Assembly: GCF_000369045.1 (NCBI RefSeq)
Contig: NZ_KB849790.1
Location: 372,001 to 436,000, forward strand
Direction of reading: 5' to 3'
DNA: 64,000 nucleotides
Source of the DNA: Acinetobacter pittii ATCC 19004 = CIP 70.29
GTDB lineage: Bacteria; Pseudomonadota; Gammaproteobacteria; Pseudomonadales; Moraxellaceae
The position numbers were made by a program, and so were the translations under genes. The first letter of the stretch is position 1. Every line of letters starts with the position of its first letter. Below the pieces are notes generated by a model. The model was given only the letters and a program-made list of their open reading frames with translations. It was not told where the DNA came from and made no database searches. Below, in pieces: positions 8,333 through 17,317 of this stretch.

Positions 8333-10207
8333 TTAAAATGCAAAACACGAGCACCCAAGTGCGCCCCAGAAAGATTTTTTGTCCTTATCATTTACAGGAA
8401 CATCAAGCATCCAAGCGTGGCTGTGTCCATGCATGCCACAGCTGCTAGCACATGCACACAATGCACTTTGTGACTGTAATGATTGATTGGAAGGAGCATT
8501 ACGGTTTTCAGATAAACGCCACTGACCACCGAAGCGTTTTACCGGCGACCATGTTGGAGATGCTGGCGGTAACGGCGGATCGTCGTGCTTAAACTCTGCC
8601 GCTGCGTACACCACTTTGCCACCTAAAACAGTGAGTACAGATTCAACCCACTGGATATCTTCTGCTTCAACTTTAAAGTAGTCATCAGACAACACGACCA
8701 AGTCAGCGAGTTCCCCTGCTGTTAGTGAACCTTTGACATCTTTTTCACCTGAGAACCAAGCTGAACCTTTAGTCCAGAGTTTGAGTGCTGTTTGACGGTC
8801 TAATAGATTTTTTTCATCATAGAGAGGTAAACCGCCGACTGTTTTACCAGTACTTAGCCAATACAAACACACCCAAGGGTTATAAGAAGCAACACGAGTC
8901 GCATCTGTCCCCGCACCCACAGGAACACCAAGTTCTAACATTTTCTTGACTGGTGGCGTTGCCTGAGCGGCTTCGGCACCATAGCGTTTTACGAAAATCT
9001 CACCTTGATATGCCATACGGTGTTGAATGGCAATACCACCACCCAACGCGCCAATACGTTCAATATTACGCTCAGATACAGTTTCGGCATGGTCAATAAT
9101 AAATCGTGTCGCAAATGGCTGTTTTGAATTTACTTTTTCAAATACATTCAGTAAGCGATTAATACTTTCATCATAAGTTGCATGAATACGGAATGGCCAT
9201 TTCTTTTCAGCCAAGTGCTCTACAATAGCTTCGAGTTCACCTTCCATTTTTTCTGGTAAATCTGGACGTGGTTCATAGAAGTCCTCAAAGTCCCCCGCTG
9301 ACCAAGTCAGGTTCTCACCTGCTCCATTCATTCTAAATAGCTCATCACCATCGCCCGGAAATGTCATTTCTGTCCAGCGACGATAATCATCAAGTTCTTG
9401 GCCTGCCTTCTGAGCAAATAGGTTATAAGCAATACGTACGGTCATTTGATTTTGATCGTATAATTGCTTAATCACATCATAATCTTCAGGATAGTTTTGA
9501 CCGCCACCGCCCGCATCAATTGCTGAAGTAATACCCAACCGGTTCAATTCACGCATGAAATGTCGAGTTGAATTGACTTGATCTTCAACTGGCAATTTCG
9601 GTGCTTTCCCTAAGGTCGAATACAAAATCATAGCCGATGGCGTAGCAAGCAAGAGACCTGTTGGCTCACCTTTTTCATTTCGTACAATCTTGCCGCCAGG
9701 TGGGTCCGGTGTGTCTTTGTTAAAGCCCAATACATCAAGTGCAGCTCGGTTCAACAAAGCACTGGCATATAGATGTAAAACAAAGACAGGAGTATCTGGT
9801 GCAGCTTTATTAATTTCTTCTAAAGTCGGTAAACGCTTTTCGGCAAACTGGAATTCAGTCCATCCGCCTACGACACGAACCCATTGTGGAGCTGGAGTAT
9901 TGTCTGCTTGTTCTTTAAGTAAGCGTAACGCATCGGCAACAGATGGCACACCTTCCCAGCGCAGCTCCATATTGTAATTTAGGCCACCACGAATAATATG
10001 CAAATGACTGTCGTTTAGACCTGGTATAACGCGACGGCCATTTAAATCTACAACTTTACTTGTTGGAGTTGCGAGTTTCATTACCTCATGATTTGTACCC
10101 GTGCGTAATACTTTACCGTCTGCAATCGCAATTGCTTGTACTTCGGGGTTCTGAGGATCTAGTGTTGTGATTTTACCGTTTATGAGTATGAGGTTTATTT
10201 CGGTCAT
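8333..10207 (-). CDS. YtcJ-like metal-dependent amidohydrolase with Cys/His-rich tail
   Basis: Amidohydrolase-superfamily protein of the YtcJ/exoenzyme-regulatory AepA type, 624 residues. NDSHLHIIRGG gives the first metal-binding H-x-H, HATYD and IIDHAET give later histidines, and AGTDATR gives the catalytic aspartate. The ATG at 10207 is preferred to one 12 bases upstream because GGAG sits seven bases before it. The protein ends in an unusual tail containing CACASSCGMHGHSH and, about 25 residues later, GCSC. The tail has six cysteines and three clustered histidines, which may bind metal. It is operonic with the YcaC-like hydrolase and the XapX gene. The substrate is unknown. Confidence 0.88.
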   Translation of the reverse strand: MTEINLILINGKITTLDPQNPEVQAIAIADGKVLRTGTNHEVMKLATPTSKVVDLNGRRVIPGLNDSHLHIIRGGLNYNMELRWEGVPSVADALRLLKEQADNTPAPQWVRVVGGWTEFQFAEKRLPTLEEINKAAPDTPVFVLHLYASALLNRAALDVLGFNKDTPDPPGGKIVRNEKGEPTGLLLATPSAMILYSTLGKAPKLPVEDQVNSTRHFMRELNRLGITSAIDAGGGGQNYPEDYDVIKQLYDQNQMTVRIAYNLFAQKAGQELDDYRRWTEMTFPGDGDELFRMNGAGENLTWSAGDFEDFYEPRPDLPEKMEGELEAIVEHLAEKKWPFRIHATYDESINRLLNVFEKVNSKQPFATRFIIDHAETVSERNIERIGALGGGIAIQHRMAYQGEIFVKRYGAEAAQATPPVKKMLELGVPVGAGTDATRVASYNPWVCLYWLSTGKTVGGLPLYDEKNLLDRQTALKLWTKGSAWFSGEKDVKGSLTAGELADLVVLSDDYFKVEAEDIQWVESVLTVLGGKVVYAAAEFKHDDPPLPPASPTWSPVKRFGGQWRLSENRNAPSNQSLQSQSALCACASSCGMHGHSHAWMLDVPVNDKDKKSFWGALGCSCFAF

Positions 10208-10245
10208 TCTGAACTCCATTCTTGTGAATTATCGTTCTAAAAAAT

Positions 10246-10298
10246 AAAGGCATATCTGTATTAATATCACTTAAATATTGAATACTAGACATGCCTTT
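10246..10298 (-). other. Imperfect long hairpin between hydrolase and amidohydrolase genes
   Basis: AAAGGCAT and ATGCCTTT pair across the gap and are extended inward by TCTGTATT against AATACTAGA, giving a roughly 18-bp interrupted stem. It has no long T-run, so it could be an RNA-stability or attenuation element within the operon rather than a full terminator. Confidence 0.4.
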
Positions 10299-10316
10299 AC
10301 CTAAATCAGTACTGTT

Positions 10317-11003
10317 TTATTTTGCAGGAACTGGTGCAAGTACTTCATGTTTTGATGTTGTACGCTCAGGTGCCTTATGTACCATCGTATAAGCATAATC
10401 CACACCCATACCGTAAGCACCAGAGTGTTCACGGACAATCGCCATAACTGCATCATACGTATCACGGTGTGCCCAATCACGCTGCCATTCAAGTAATACT
10501 TGTTGCCAAGTTACCGGAACAACACCAGCTTGAATCATACGTTGCATGGCATAGTCATGTGCCTCTTTCGAGGTACCACCTGAAGCATCCGCGACCATAT
10601 AAATCTCATAATCCCCTTCAAGCATCGCACCAAAAGCGAAGGTGTTATTACACACTTCAGTCCACAAACCTGAAACAATCACTTTTTTACGATTATTTTT
10701 TGCAAGCGAATCACGTACTTTTTGGTCATCCCACGAATTCATTGAAGTACGTTCTAGTAATGGAGCATCTGGAAATACATCTAAAAGTTCTGGATAGGTA
10801 TGACCAGAGAAGCTTTCAGTTTCAACAGTGGTAATGGTGACAGGAATATTGAATGTTTTAGCTGCTTTTGCTAATCCTACAGTATTATTCTTTAATACTT
10901 GGCGATCTATTGACTGTACCCCAAAAGCCATTTGTGGCTGATGATCAATAAAAATAACCTGACAATTGGTTGGTGATAGTTGTTCTAAAAGTGATTTATT
11001 CAT
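10317..11003 (-). CDS. YcaC-like isochorismatase-family hydrolase
   Basis: Cysteine hydrolase of the isochorismatase superfamily, 228 residues, closest in pattern to YcaC and its relatives. The conserved aspartate is in IFIDHQPQMAF, the lysine follows in the KKVIVSG strand region, and the catalytic cysteine is in GLWTEVCNNTFAF, with the adjacent cis-peptide region. The family hydrolyses amide-type bonds, but YcaC itself has no settled substrate. It is the first gene of a minus-strand set followed by an amidohydrolase and XapX, with a LysR gene divergent about 200 bases away. Confidence 0.9.
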   Translation of the reverse strand: MNKSLLEQLSPTNCQVIFIDHQPQMAFGVQSIDRQVLKNNTVGLAKAAKTFNIPVTITTVETESFSGHTYPELLDVFPDAPLLERTSMNSWDDQKVRDSLAKNNRKKVIVSGLWTEVCNNTFAFGAMLEGDYEIYMVADASGGTSKEAHDYAMQRMIQAGVVPVTWQQVLLEWQRDWAHRDTYDAVMAIVREHSGAYGMGVDYAYTMVHKAPERTTSKHEVLAPVPAK

Positions 11004-11201
11004 GGGTAAACTCCATTATTCCTTATGTATAATGCATTAAAATTGCTTACTGGTTATTATGAAAACAGATAAAAATGTAAAAGCATAGACAGCAAATCAG
11101 CACGAATCTGTATTCTGTACGAATACAATCAAAACAATGATTGCTTTTTAATTTTTATAGTTTAATCATTGATATATATTTTTTTTACCTTTCGCTTATC
11201 C

Positions 11202-12092
11202 ATGGATCGATTAGACTGTATTTCCACTTTTGTAAGTGTTGTAGAACATGGGAATTTTAGTAGCGCAGCCAGAGCACTCGATATTTCTCGCGACTTAGTT
11301 GCCAAACGTGTTTGCTACCTCGAAAATGACCTCAGAACCACACTTTTAACTCGAACAACAAGACAGATGAACCTCACCTCTTGTGGGGAAAAGTTTTATC
11401 AACATAGCAAAGTCATTTTAAGTGAGTTCGAATGGGCTGCATATGAAATTAGCTATAATCAGCAGTACCCTGAAGGCGAACTCAAGCTCAATACACCAAT
11501 GTCTTTTAGCAACATTTTTCTTCAACATATCATTTCGGACTTTATAGAGAAATATCCCAGCATCAAAATTGATTTATTCATGACTGATCAGCTATTAGAC
11601 ATGAATAATAATAAATTTGATTTAACCATTCGTGTAGATGGCTCTCCTCCTAATTTGGCAAATAGTAAAATATTAAATACCTATCAACGATATTTGTATG
11701 CAACACCTGAGTATTTTAATCAGCATGGATTGCCAGATTCATTAGAAGAACTTAAAGAACATAAGTTTCTAATTTACTATCAGGATAGCCGACATAAGAA
11801 GTTGATCTTTCAAAAAGATCAAAAAGAAGTGTCCTTTAATTGCTTCCCTGTGATGACCTGTAATAATGGTGAATTATTATTAGATATGTGCTTGAAAGAT
11901 CACGGTATCGTTTTTCTTCCAGAGTTTATTGCAGAGCCTTACTATAAAGAAGGTAAATTACAGAAATGTTTGGAGGACTACACCAGTCAGCCGCTTCACT
12001 TATATGTCACATGGCCAAACCGTAAGATTTTATCGAAGAAAGTAAAACTATTTATTGATTTTTTAACACGTCAAATCGTTCCTATACAATAA
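11202..12092 (+). CDS. LysR-type regulator divergent from the YcaC-like hydrolase
   Basis: LysR regulator of the AaeR/CrgA-like group, 296 residues from the ATG at 11202 (MDRLDCISTFVSVVEHGNFS). The frame is open 11 codons further upstream but only from a rare ATT codon. The helix-turn-helix is RALDISRDLVAKRVCYLE, followed by the effector domain with RVDGSPPNLANS. It probably controls the divergent YcaC-amidohydrolase-XapX operon; the effector is unknown. A hairpin follows the stop. Confidence 0.88.
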   Translation: MDRLDCISTFVSVVEHGNFSSAARALDISRDLVAKRVCYLENDLRTTLLTRTTRQMNLTSCGEKFYQHSKVILSEFEWAAYEISYNQQYPEGELKLNTPMSFSNIFLQHIISDFIEKYPSIKIDLFMTDQLLDMNNNKFDLTIRVDGSPPNLANSKILNTYQRYLYATPEYFNQHGLPDSLEELKEHKFLIYYQDSRHKKLIFQKDQKEVSFNCFPVMTCNNGELLLDMCLKDHGIVFLPEFIAEPYYKEGKLQKCLEDYTSQPLHLYVTWPNRKILSKKVKLFIDFLTRQIVPIQ

Positions 12093-12097
12093 CCAAT

Positions 12098-12126
12098 ATG
12101 GGCCTTTTCCATCGGAATTGGCCCAT
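12098..12126. terminator. Hairpin between LysR and GntR genes
   Basis: ATGGGCC/GGCCCAT stem with a 15-base loop between the two convergent genes, and short T-rich flanks. Probable shared terminator. Confidence 0.55.
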
Positions 12127-12131
12127 GATTT

Positions 12132-12881
12132 TCAGTTAGTTTGACTGGTTTCAATCTTCTTATTTTTAAATAAATTTAATAAATTTTGTTCTGCTGTTGC
12201 TGTACTGTCTTGTTCAACAAATGTCGTCGCGTAGTGTTCTAAATGCTCTTCCATCAATTGAGTTGCTCGTTTTTCATCGCCTTGTTCAATCGCATCTAAA
12301 ATTGCACGATGTTCATCTGCCGAACAATTATTATGTTTGGGAATTTCATATAAGCCAATTAATAACGAAGTCCTTGCAATAAGCGTCTGCAAAAAACTGG
12401 TCATAATCGTATTTTGATTTGCTTCAATCAGCTTTAAATGAAATTGCCCCGATAGCTTAATCCACTCGGCCCAATTGCCAGCTAAACGCTCATGAGACTC
12501 TTGATCTACTAAGCGTCGAAGCTCACTAAAATCTAGGTTATGTGACTTTTGAGCGAGCTTTTTTACAGTGGCGATTTCAAGCATGCTGCGTGCTTCAAAG
12601 ACCTCTTTTGTTTCATGAGCACTATGTTTTGCGATGAGTGCTCCACGATTGGGCTGAATTTCGATGACCTTATCATGTGCAAGTTTGACGAAAACACGTC
12701 TTAACACTCCTCGCGTTACACCGAATGCTTCACACAAAGGTGCTTCTACTAAACGTGCGCCAGGGACAAGTTGTCGATTTAAAATAGCATCTACAATTGC
12801 GTTATATATATGGTCATCAATTTCATCATTGCTCATTTCTACGGCTTTTTTTGGTGCATTTGATGGCATTGATTTCTCCAT
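12132..12881 (-). CDS. GntR-family regulator with FCD domain
   Basis: FadR/FCD-type GntR repressor, 249 residues. The winged helix spans about residues 20-90 (HIYNAIVDAILNRQLVPGARL, then APLCEAFGVTRGVLRRVFVKL). An all-helical FCD ligand domain follows, with EARSMLE and the metal-coordinating histidine pattern FHLKLIEANQN and DEHRAILDAI. It is divergent from an NCS1 permease and racemase pair, so it likely senses their substrate or a breakdown product. Two palindromes just upstream of the permease fit an FCD-type operator. Confidence 0.92.
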   Translation of the reverse strand: MEKSMPSNAPKKAVEMSNDEIDDHIYNAIVDAILNRQLVPGARLVEAPLCEAFGVTRGVLRRVFVKLAHDKVIEIQPNRGALIAKHSAHETKEVFEARSMLEIATVKKLAQKSHNLDFSELRRLVDQESHERLAGNWAEWIKLSGQFHLKLIEANQNTIMTSFLQTLIARTSLLIGLYEIPKHNNCSADEHRAILDAIEQGDEKRATQLMEEHLEHYATTFVEQDSTATAEQNLLNLFKNKKIETSQTN

Positions 12882-13280
12882 TTTTATTAACGCCTCCTTT
12901 TTAAAACTTTATCTAATAACTGTAGTGTAAGTTTAACTTAAGCGTTTTGGAATATTGCTCTCATTTCCAAAACACTAATGTTGAGCTAAACAATTCAATA
13001 TTAGACTTCTAAATATCCGCTTATACACCTAACTTTACTTACTTTTTATAAAAAATTAAGCACTTCTCATTTTATAAACTTGTCTCTTCATATCCAAAAT
13101 TCATACCAGTTTAAATAACTCATAAGCGCTACTTCTTAAATTTGGCATAACTTTTGCTCAATTAAAATTGTGCACAATATAAATACCACATTGTGCACAA
13201 CTTTCATTTCATTCTTTTAGCCAGAATTTCAAGCTGCTGAAGAACGTGCCAGCCCAACATAAGGGAAGTGAGTGTTCAAG
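12882..13280. other. Regulatory gap between GntR gene and permease operon
   Basis: About 400 AT-rich bases without a gene. The only structure I see is the pair of TTGTGCACAA palindromes near the permease start. Confidence 0.6.
13167..13201 (+). promoter_or_regulatory. Tandem palindromic operators, probable GntR sites
   Basis: ATTGTGCACAAT at 13167-13178 is a perfect 12-base palindrome, and TTGTGCACAA at 13191-13200 repeats its 10-base core. The centres are 23 bases apart, close to two helix turns on one face. FCD-type GntR repressors commonly recognise short TTGT-N2-ACAA style palindromes, and the divergent gene encodes such a protein. Confidence 0.65.
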
Positions 13281-14750
13281 ATGAATAATACCGAAGCAAT
13301 AATTAAATCTTCTTATGATGCAAAACTGACAAATCAAGACTTGGCTCCTTTAAAAAAGCAAACATGGGGCGCTTATAATATTTTTGCTTTCTGGATGTCT
13401 GATGTTCATAGTGTAGGCGGTTATGTCATGGCTGGGAGCCTTTTTGCACTTGGACTCAATAGCTGGCAGGTACTTTTATCTTTACTGATCGGCATTGCCA
13501 TAGTTCAGTTTTTTACAAACCTCATTGCCAAGTCTAGCCAACAAACTGGCACGCCTTATCCTGTTATTTGCCGCGCAACCTTCGGTGTGCTTGGTGCAAA
13601 TATTCCTGCAGTTATTCGTGGGCTTATTGCAGTCGCATGGTATGGCATTCAAACCTATTTGGCCTCAAGTGCATTCTTATTAGTCATTTTAAAGTTCTTT
13701 CCAGAATGGTCGGTGTATGCCGATGTTTCAACTTATGGCTTTCTTGGGCTTTCCTATTTAGGATGGGTTGGCTTCATGCTGCTTTGGCTACTACAAGCGA
13801 TTGTTTTTTGGTCTGGCATGGACAGCATTCGTAAATTTATTGACTGGGCAGGTCCGGCTGTCTACATCGTAATGTTTGTGATGGCAGTATGGCTGATCTG
13901 GAAAGCTGGATGGCAGAATATTGATTTAAACTTGAGTGGGGTTCAATACGACGGTTTTGCGGTTGTACCAGTCATGATTGGTGCTATTGCGCTTGTTGTC
14001 TCATATTTTTCAGGGCCTATGCTGAATTTTGGCGACTTCTCTCGTTATGGTAAAAGCTTTAACGCGATTAAAATGGGGAACTTTCTTGGCTTACCGATTA
14101 ACTTCTTAGGCTTTTCTTTACTTACTGTGGTGTGTATTGCAGCAACGCTTCCAGTCTACGGCAAGCTCATTACCGACCCTGTCGAGATGGTTGGAAAACT
14201 AGATAATACCTTTGTAGTCATTTTAGGTAGTTTGACCTTAATGATTGCCACCATCGGGATTAATATTGTCGCTAATTTTGTTTCACCTGCCTTTGATTTT
14301 TCCAACGTTTCACCAAGCAAAATTAGCTGGCGCATGGGTGGAATGATTGCAGCAGTAGGTTCAATTTTCATTACCCCATGGAATTTGTTTAATAACCCTC
14401 AGGTGATCCATTACACCATTGATATTTTAGGTGCATTTATCGGTCCACTTTTTGGTGTATTGCTCGCCGATTTTTACCTCGTTAAAAAACAAAAAATCGT
14501 GGTAGATGATTTATATACTTTAGATACTCAAGGCTTGTATTGGTACAAAAATGGTTATAACCACTCTGCCTTTTATGCCTTAATTCCAGCTTCATTAATT
14601 CCTATTCTCTGCGTACTTTTACCACAACTATCGGGGCTAGCTAATTTCACATGGTTTATTGGTATGGGATTCGGTTTTGTCATTTACCGATTTCTTAACC
14701 AACCACTTGCCCACGCTAAATCGGCAATGACTAAGGCAAAGGCACAATGA
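13281..14750 (+). CDS. NCS1-family permease (hydantoin/allantoin/cytosine type)
   Basis: Twelve-helix nucleobase:cation symporter-1 family transporter, about 489 residues, inner membrane. Seen: the N-terminal PLKKQTWGAYNIFAFWMSDVH split motif of NCS1 proteins, PYPVICRATFGVLGANIPAVIRG, and FSGPMLNFGDFSRYGKS. A GTG at 13272 with AGGGA five bases before it is an equally possible start, adding three residues. The next gene overlaps by ATGA and encodes a hydantoin/allantoin-type racemase, so a hydantoin, allantoin or related ureide is the best guess for the substrate. This is inference. Confidence 0.9.
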   Translation: MNNTEAIIKSSYDAKLTNQDLAPLKKQTWGAYNIFAFWMSDVHSVGGYVMAGSLFALGLNSWQVLLSLLIGIAIVQFFTNLIAKSSQQTGTPYPVICRATFGVLGANIPAVIRGLIAVAWYGIQTYLASSAFLLVILKFFPEWSVYADVSTYGFLGLSYLGWVGFMLLWLLQAIVFWSGMDSIRKFIDWAGPAVYIVMFVMAVWLIWKAGWQNIDLNLSGVQYDGFAVVPVMIGAIALVVSYFSGPMLNFGDFSRYGKSFNAIKMGNFLGLPINFLGFSLLTVVCIAATLPVYGKLITDPVEMVGKLDNTFVVILGSLTLMIATIGINIVANFVSPAFDFSNVSPSKISWRMGGMIAAVGSIFITPWNLFNNPQVIHYTIDILGAFIGPLFGVLLADFYLVKKQKIVVDDLYTLDTQGLYWYKNGYNHSAFYALIPASLIPILCVLLPQLSGLANFTWFIGMGFGFVIYRFLNQPLAHAKSAMTKAKAQ

Positions 14751-15487
14751 AAATTAAAATTAAAATTATTAATCCCAATACTACTCAAAGTATGACAGAC
14801 AAAATTGCTGCATCAGCAAAGATAGTTGCAAGTTCTGGTACTCAAATTATTGCAGTGAGTCCTCAAATGGGACCTGCAACAATTGAAAGTTATTATGATG
14901 AGGCCCTAAGTGCCGTAGGTGTCTTAGAAGAAATACGCCAAGGTGAATTTGTAGGTGTAGATGCCTATATTATTGCCTGTTTTGGTGACCCTGGGCTTTA
15001 TGCTGCACGTGAAATGACTTCAGCTCCTGTGATTGGGATTGCCGAAGCAGCTATGCGAACTGCAAGTTATGTCAGTACTGGTTTTAGTGTAGTCACAACC
15101 TTACAACGCACAGTGAATATGAGTTGGCATTTGGCTCATCGCTATGGGGCTACGCCATTTTGCAAAAATGTTCGAGCTTGTGATATTGCAGTTGAAGAGT
15201 TGGAGCTTCCTGACTCAAATGCCTATCGGACCGTACGAGATGAATGCAAGAAAGCACTAGTAGAAGATAAAAGCGATGCGATTGTTTTGGGCTGTGCAGG
15301 TATGAGTGATTTATGTCTAAAGCTACAAAACGAGTTGGGTGTAATCGTTATTGACGGCGTTACAGCAGCCGTTAAACAAGCTGAAATGTTAGTTCAGTTA
15401 AATTTAAAAACCAGCAAAGTTGGTGATTGGGCCTCACCTCCTGTAAAGAACTACACAGGTATATTGTCGGGTTTTGGAGCACAATAG
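14747..15487 (+). CDS. Asp/Glu/hydantoin racemase family protein
   Basis: Cofactor-independent racemase of the HyuE/allantoin racemase type, 246 residues. The two active-site cysteines are visible in YIIACFGDPGL and AIVLGCAGMSDL, and the N-terminal INPNTTQSMTDKI is typical. The enzyme would interconvert enantiomers of hydantoin- or allantoin-like compounds brought in by the permease. The ATGA overlap with the permease gene indicates one transcript and coupled translation. No hydantoinase or allantoinase is adjacent, so later steps must be encoded elsewhere. Confidence 0.9.
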   Translation: MKIKIKIINPNTTQSMTDKIAASAKIVASSGTQIIAVSPQMGPATIESYYDEALSAVGVLEEIRQGEFVGVDAYIIACFGDPGLYAAREMTSAPVIGIAEAAMRTASYVSTGFSVVTTLQRTVNMSWHLAHRYGATPFCKNVRACDIAVEELELPDSNAYRTVRDECKKALVEDKSDAIVLGCAGMSDLCLKLQNELGVIVIDGVTAAVKQAEMLVQLNLKTSKVGDWASPPVKNYTGILSGFGAQ

Positions 15488-15498
15488 AGATAACTTAC

Positions 15499-15540
15499 TG
15501 TTTCAATTCCAACTCAAAACGCTACGTTGGAATTGAAACA
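15499..15540. terminator. Bidirectional terminator between racemase and tauD
   Basis: Perfect 15-bp stem TGTTTCAATTCCAAC/GTTGGAATTGAAACA with a 12-base loop between convergent operons. Long stem but no long T-run on either side. Confidence 0.7.
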
Positions 15541-15557
15541 AAGAATAATTAAAGGAA

Positions 15558-16439
15558 TTAAGCCTCTGCTAACTCTGGCTGTTGTTCTTCTTTATAAAAT
15601 GGCACATCGCCATTAATAGTTGCGCGGTGCATAATTCGATGGGCATCGCCATAATCAAATAATGCTTTATGTTGTGTGCAACGGTTATCCCAAATCGCGA
15701 TATCACCATCTTGCCACTTCCAACGCAAATGAAATTGCTCTTGGGTCGCATGTTCAAACAAGAAATTAAGTAATTGCTCACTTTCTTGTTCAGGTAACTC
15801 ATTAATGCGAGTGGTAAAGCCCTCACTTACAAATAACAAAGGCTCACCTGTAACAGGATGGGTACGCACCACTGGGTGAACCACTGGTGGGTTACGCTTA
15901 AATGTTTGCAAAAGCTTTTCACGTTCTTCTTCGTTATGAGCAAAACGTTCAAGCGGAAAAGACTTACGAATATCGTGTGTTGCAGTTAAGCCACGTAGTT
16001 TTTGCTGTAACTCAAATGGGAGCCCTTTAAAAGCTGCTGTGTTGCTCGACCATAATGTATCTCCGCCTACAGGTGGAATTTTAATGGCTTGCAACACACA
16101 ACCTAAAGGCGGGGTTTTACTAAAAGTCACATCTGTGTGCCAAAGTTCATTGTCACGCAAATCTTGTTTCCAGCTATCGAGTACCATCACTTCAGGTACA
16201 TCTTCAATTGAAGGATAAATCGGGTGCACATGTAAGCTACCAAAACTGCGTGCCAAGTCTGCTTGTGCTTGCGGTGCTAATTGTTGCTTTCGAAAAAAAA
16301 TGACCTGATGGTCAAGCAAAGCCTGCTGGATTTGTTGCGTTGTCTGTTCATTTAACGCATTCAAATCAATATCGTGAATAATTGCGCCAATGGTAGGCTT
16401 GATCACTTCTATCTTTAAGTTTGCTACTACTGTATTCAT
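15558..16439 (-). CDS. tauD: Taurine dioxygenase, Fe(II)/2-oxoglutarate-dependent
   Basis: TauD-family dioxygenase, 293 residues from ATG 16439, which is preceded by AAAGAAG. It hydroxylates taurine, or a related alkylsulfonate, next to the sulfonate so that sulfite is released. The iron ligands H101 and D103 are in NELWHTDVTF, and a later histidine plus the 2-oxoglutarate arginine lie near WDNRCTQHKA and MHRATI. It is the last gene of tauABCD, eight bases after tauC. The protein is cytosolic and used for sulfur supply under sulfate limitation. Confidence 0.93.
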   Translation of the reverse strand: MNTVVANLKIEVIKPTIGAIIHDIDLNALNEQTTQQIQQALLDHQVIFFRKQQLAPQAQADLARSFGSLHVHPIYPSIEDVPEVMVLDSWKQDLRDNELWHTDVTFSKTPPLGCVLQAIKIPPVGGDTLWSSNTAAFKGLPFELQQKLRGLTATHDIRKSFPLERFAHNEEEREKLLQTFKRNPPVVHPVVRTHPVTGEPLLFVSEGFTTRINELPEQESEQLLNFLFEHATQEQFHLRWKWQDGDIAIWDNRCTQHKALFDYGDAHRIMHRATINGDVPFYKEEQQPELAEA

Positions 16440-16447
16440 CTTCTTTA

Positions 16448-17317
16448 CTACAACTGCTGACCATACCAAGGAGAAAACTGTTTTTGTAACCAACGTAAAA
16501 ACAGCTCAAAACTAACTGCGACAATCGCAATCACAATAATGCCCAGAATCACCGTATCGGTAATTAAGAACTGTGCTGCCGATTGCACCATAAAACCAAT
16601 ACCACGGTCCGCTGCAACCAACTCAGCTGCAACTAATGTTGACCAGCCCACCCCAAGACCAATACGAATACCGGTAATAATATGAGGCAAAGCCGTTGGT
16701 AAAATGACATGCCAAAAGACTTGTGACTGACTTGCCCCTAATGACAATGCCGCACGTTCACGATTTAGCTGATGGCTTAACACGCCATGTGCACTACTAA
16801 TGATGACAGGCGCCAAAATCGAGAAGAAAATCAAAAGTACTTTTGTGGTTTCGCCAATACCGAACCAAATTACAAGTAACGGCAAATACGCTAACGGCGG
16901 AATTGGACGTAATAATTCAACTAAAGGATCTAGAACAGCGCGAACCCATTTGTTCAGGCCCATCCATAAGCCCAATGGTACGCCAATCACCACGGCAGCA
17001 ATCAAAGCCAAAAACACACGCGAGATACTGGCTGCCAAGTGTTGCCACAAAGTAGCCTTCATAAAGCCTTCTTGGCTGACCGATATAAATTTTTGCCAGA
17101 CTGCCTGCGGGCTAGGTAAAAACAGTTCAGGTACAACATGCAAAGCAGTAATAAGAAACCAGAGTGCAACTACACTTCCCACACTGATTATGCTGACCAC
17201 CAAAGTGCGATGCTTCTCAAGGAATGACGATAGAAATGAAGCATTTTCTGCTTGCACATTTAACTCAGGTTTAAGTTCTACTTTGTCATATTCATAGACG
17301 TTATCTTTAGTGTTCAT
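16448..17317 (-). CDS. tauC: Taurine ABC transporter permease
   Basis: Inner-membrane permease of the TauC/SsuC (BPD_transp_1) family, 289 residues, with an N-terminal helix and about five further helices. The EAA-like coupling loop is EREAALSLGASQSQVFWHVILPTALPHI in shorter form around residues 195-222 (RERAALSLGAS, then FWHVILPTAL). Its ATG overlaps the tauB stop by four bases (ATGA), so translation is coupled. It forms the membrane channel for the sulfonate importer with TauA and TauB. Confidence 0.93.
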   Translation of the reverse strand: MNTKDNVYEYDKVELKPELNVQAENASFLSSFLEKHRTLVVSIISVGSVVALWFLITALHVVPELFLPSPQAVWQKFISVSQEGFMKATLWQHLAASISRVFLALIAAVVIGVPLGLWMGLNKWVRAVLDPLVELLRPIPPLAYLPLLVIWFGIGETTKVLLIFFSILAPVIISSAHGVLSHQLNRERAALSLGASQSQVFWHVILPTALPHIITGIRIGLGVGWSTLVAAELVAADRGIGFMVQSAAQFLITDTVILGIIVIAIVAVSFELFLRWLQKQFSPWYGQQL

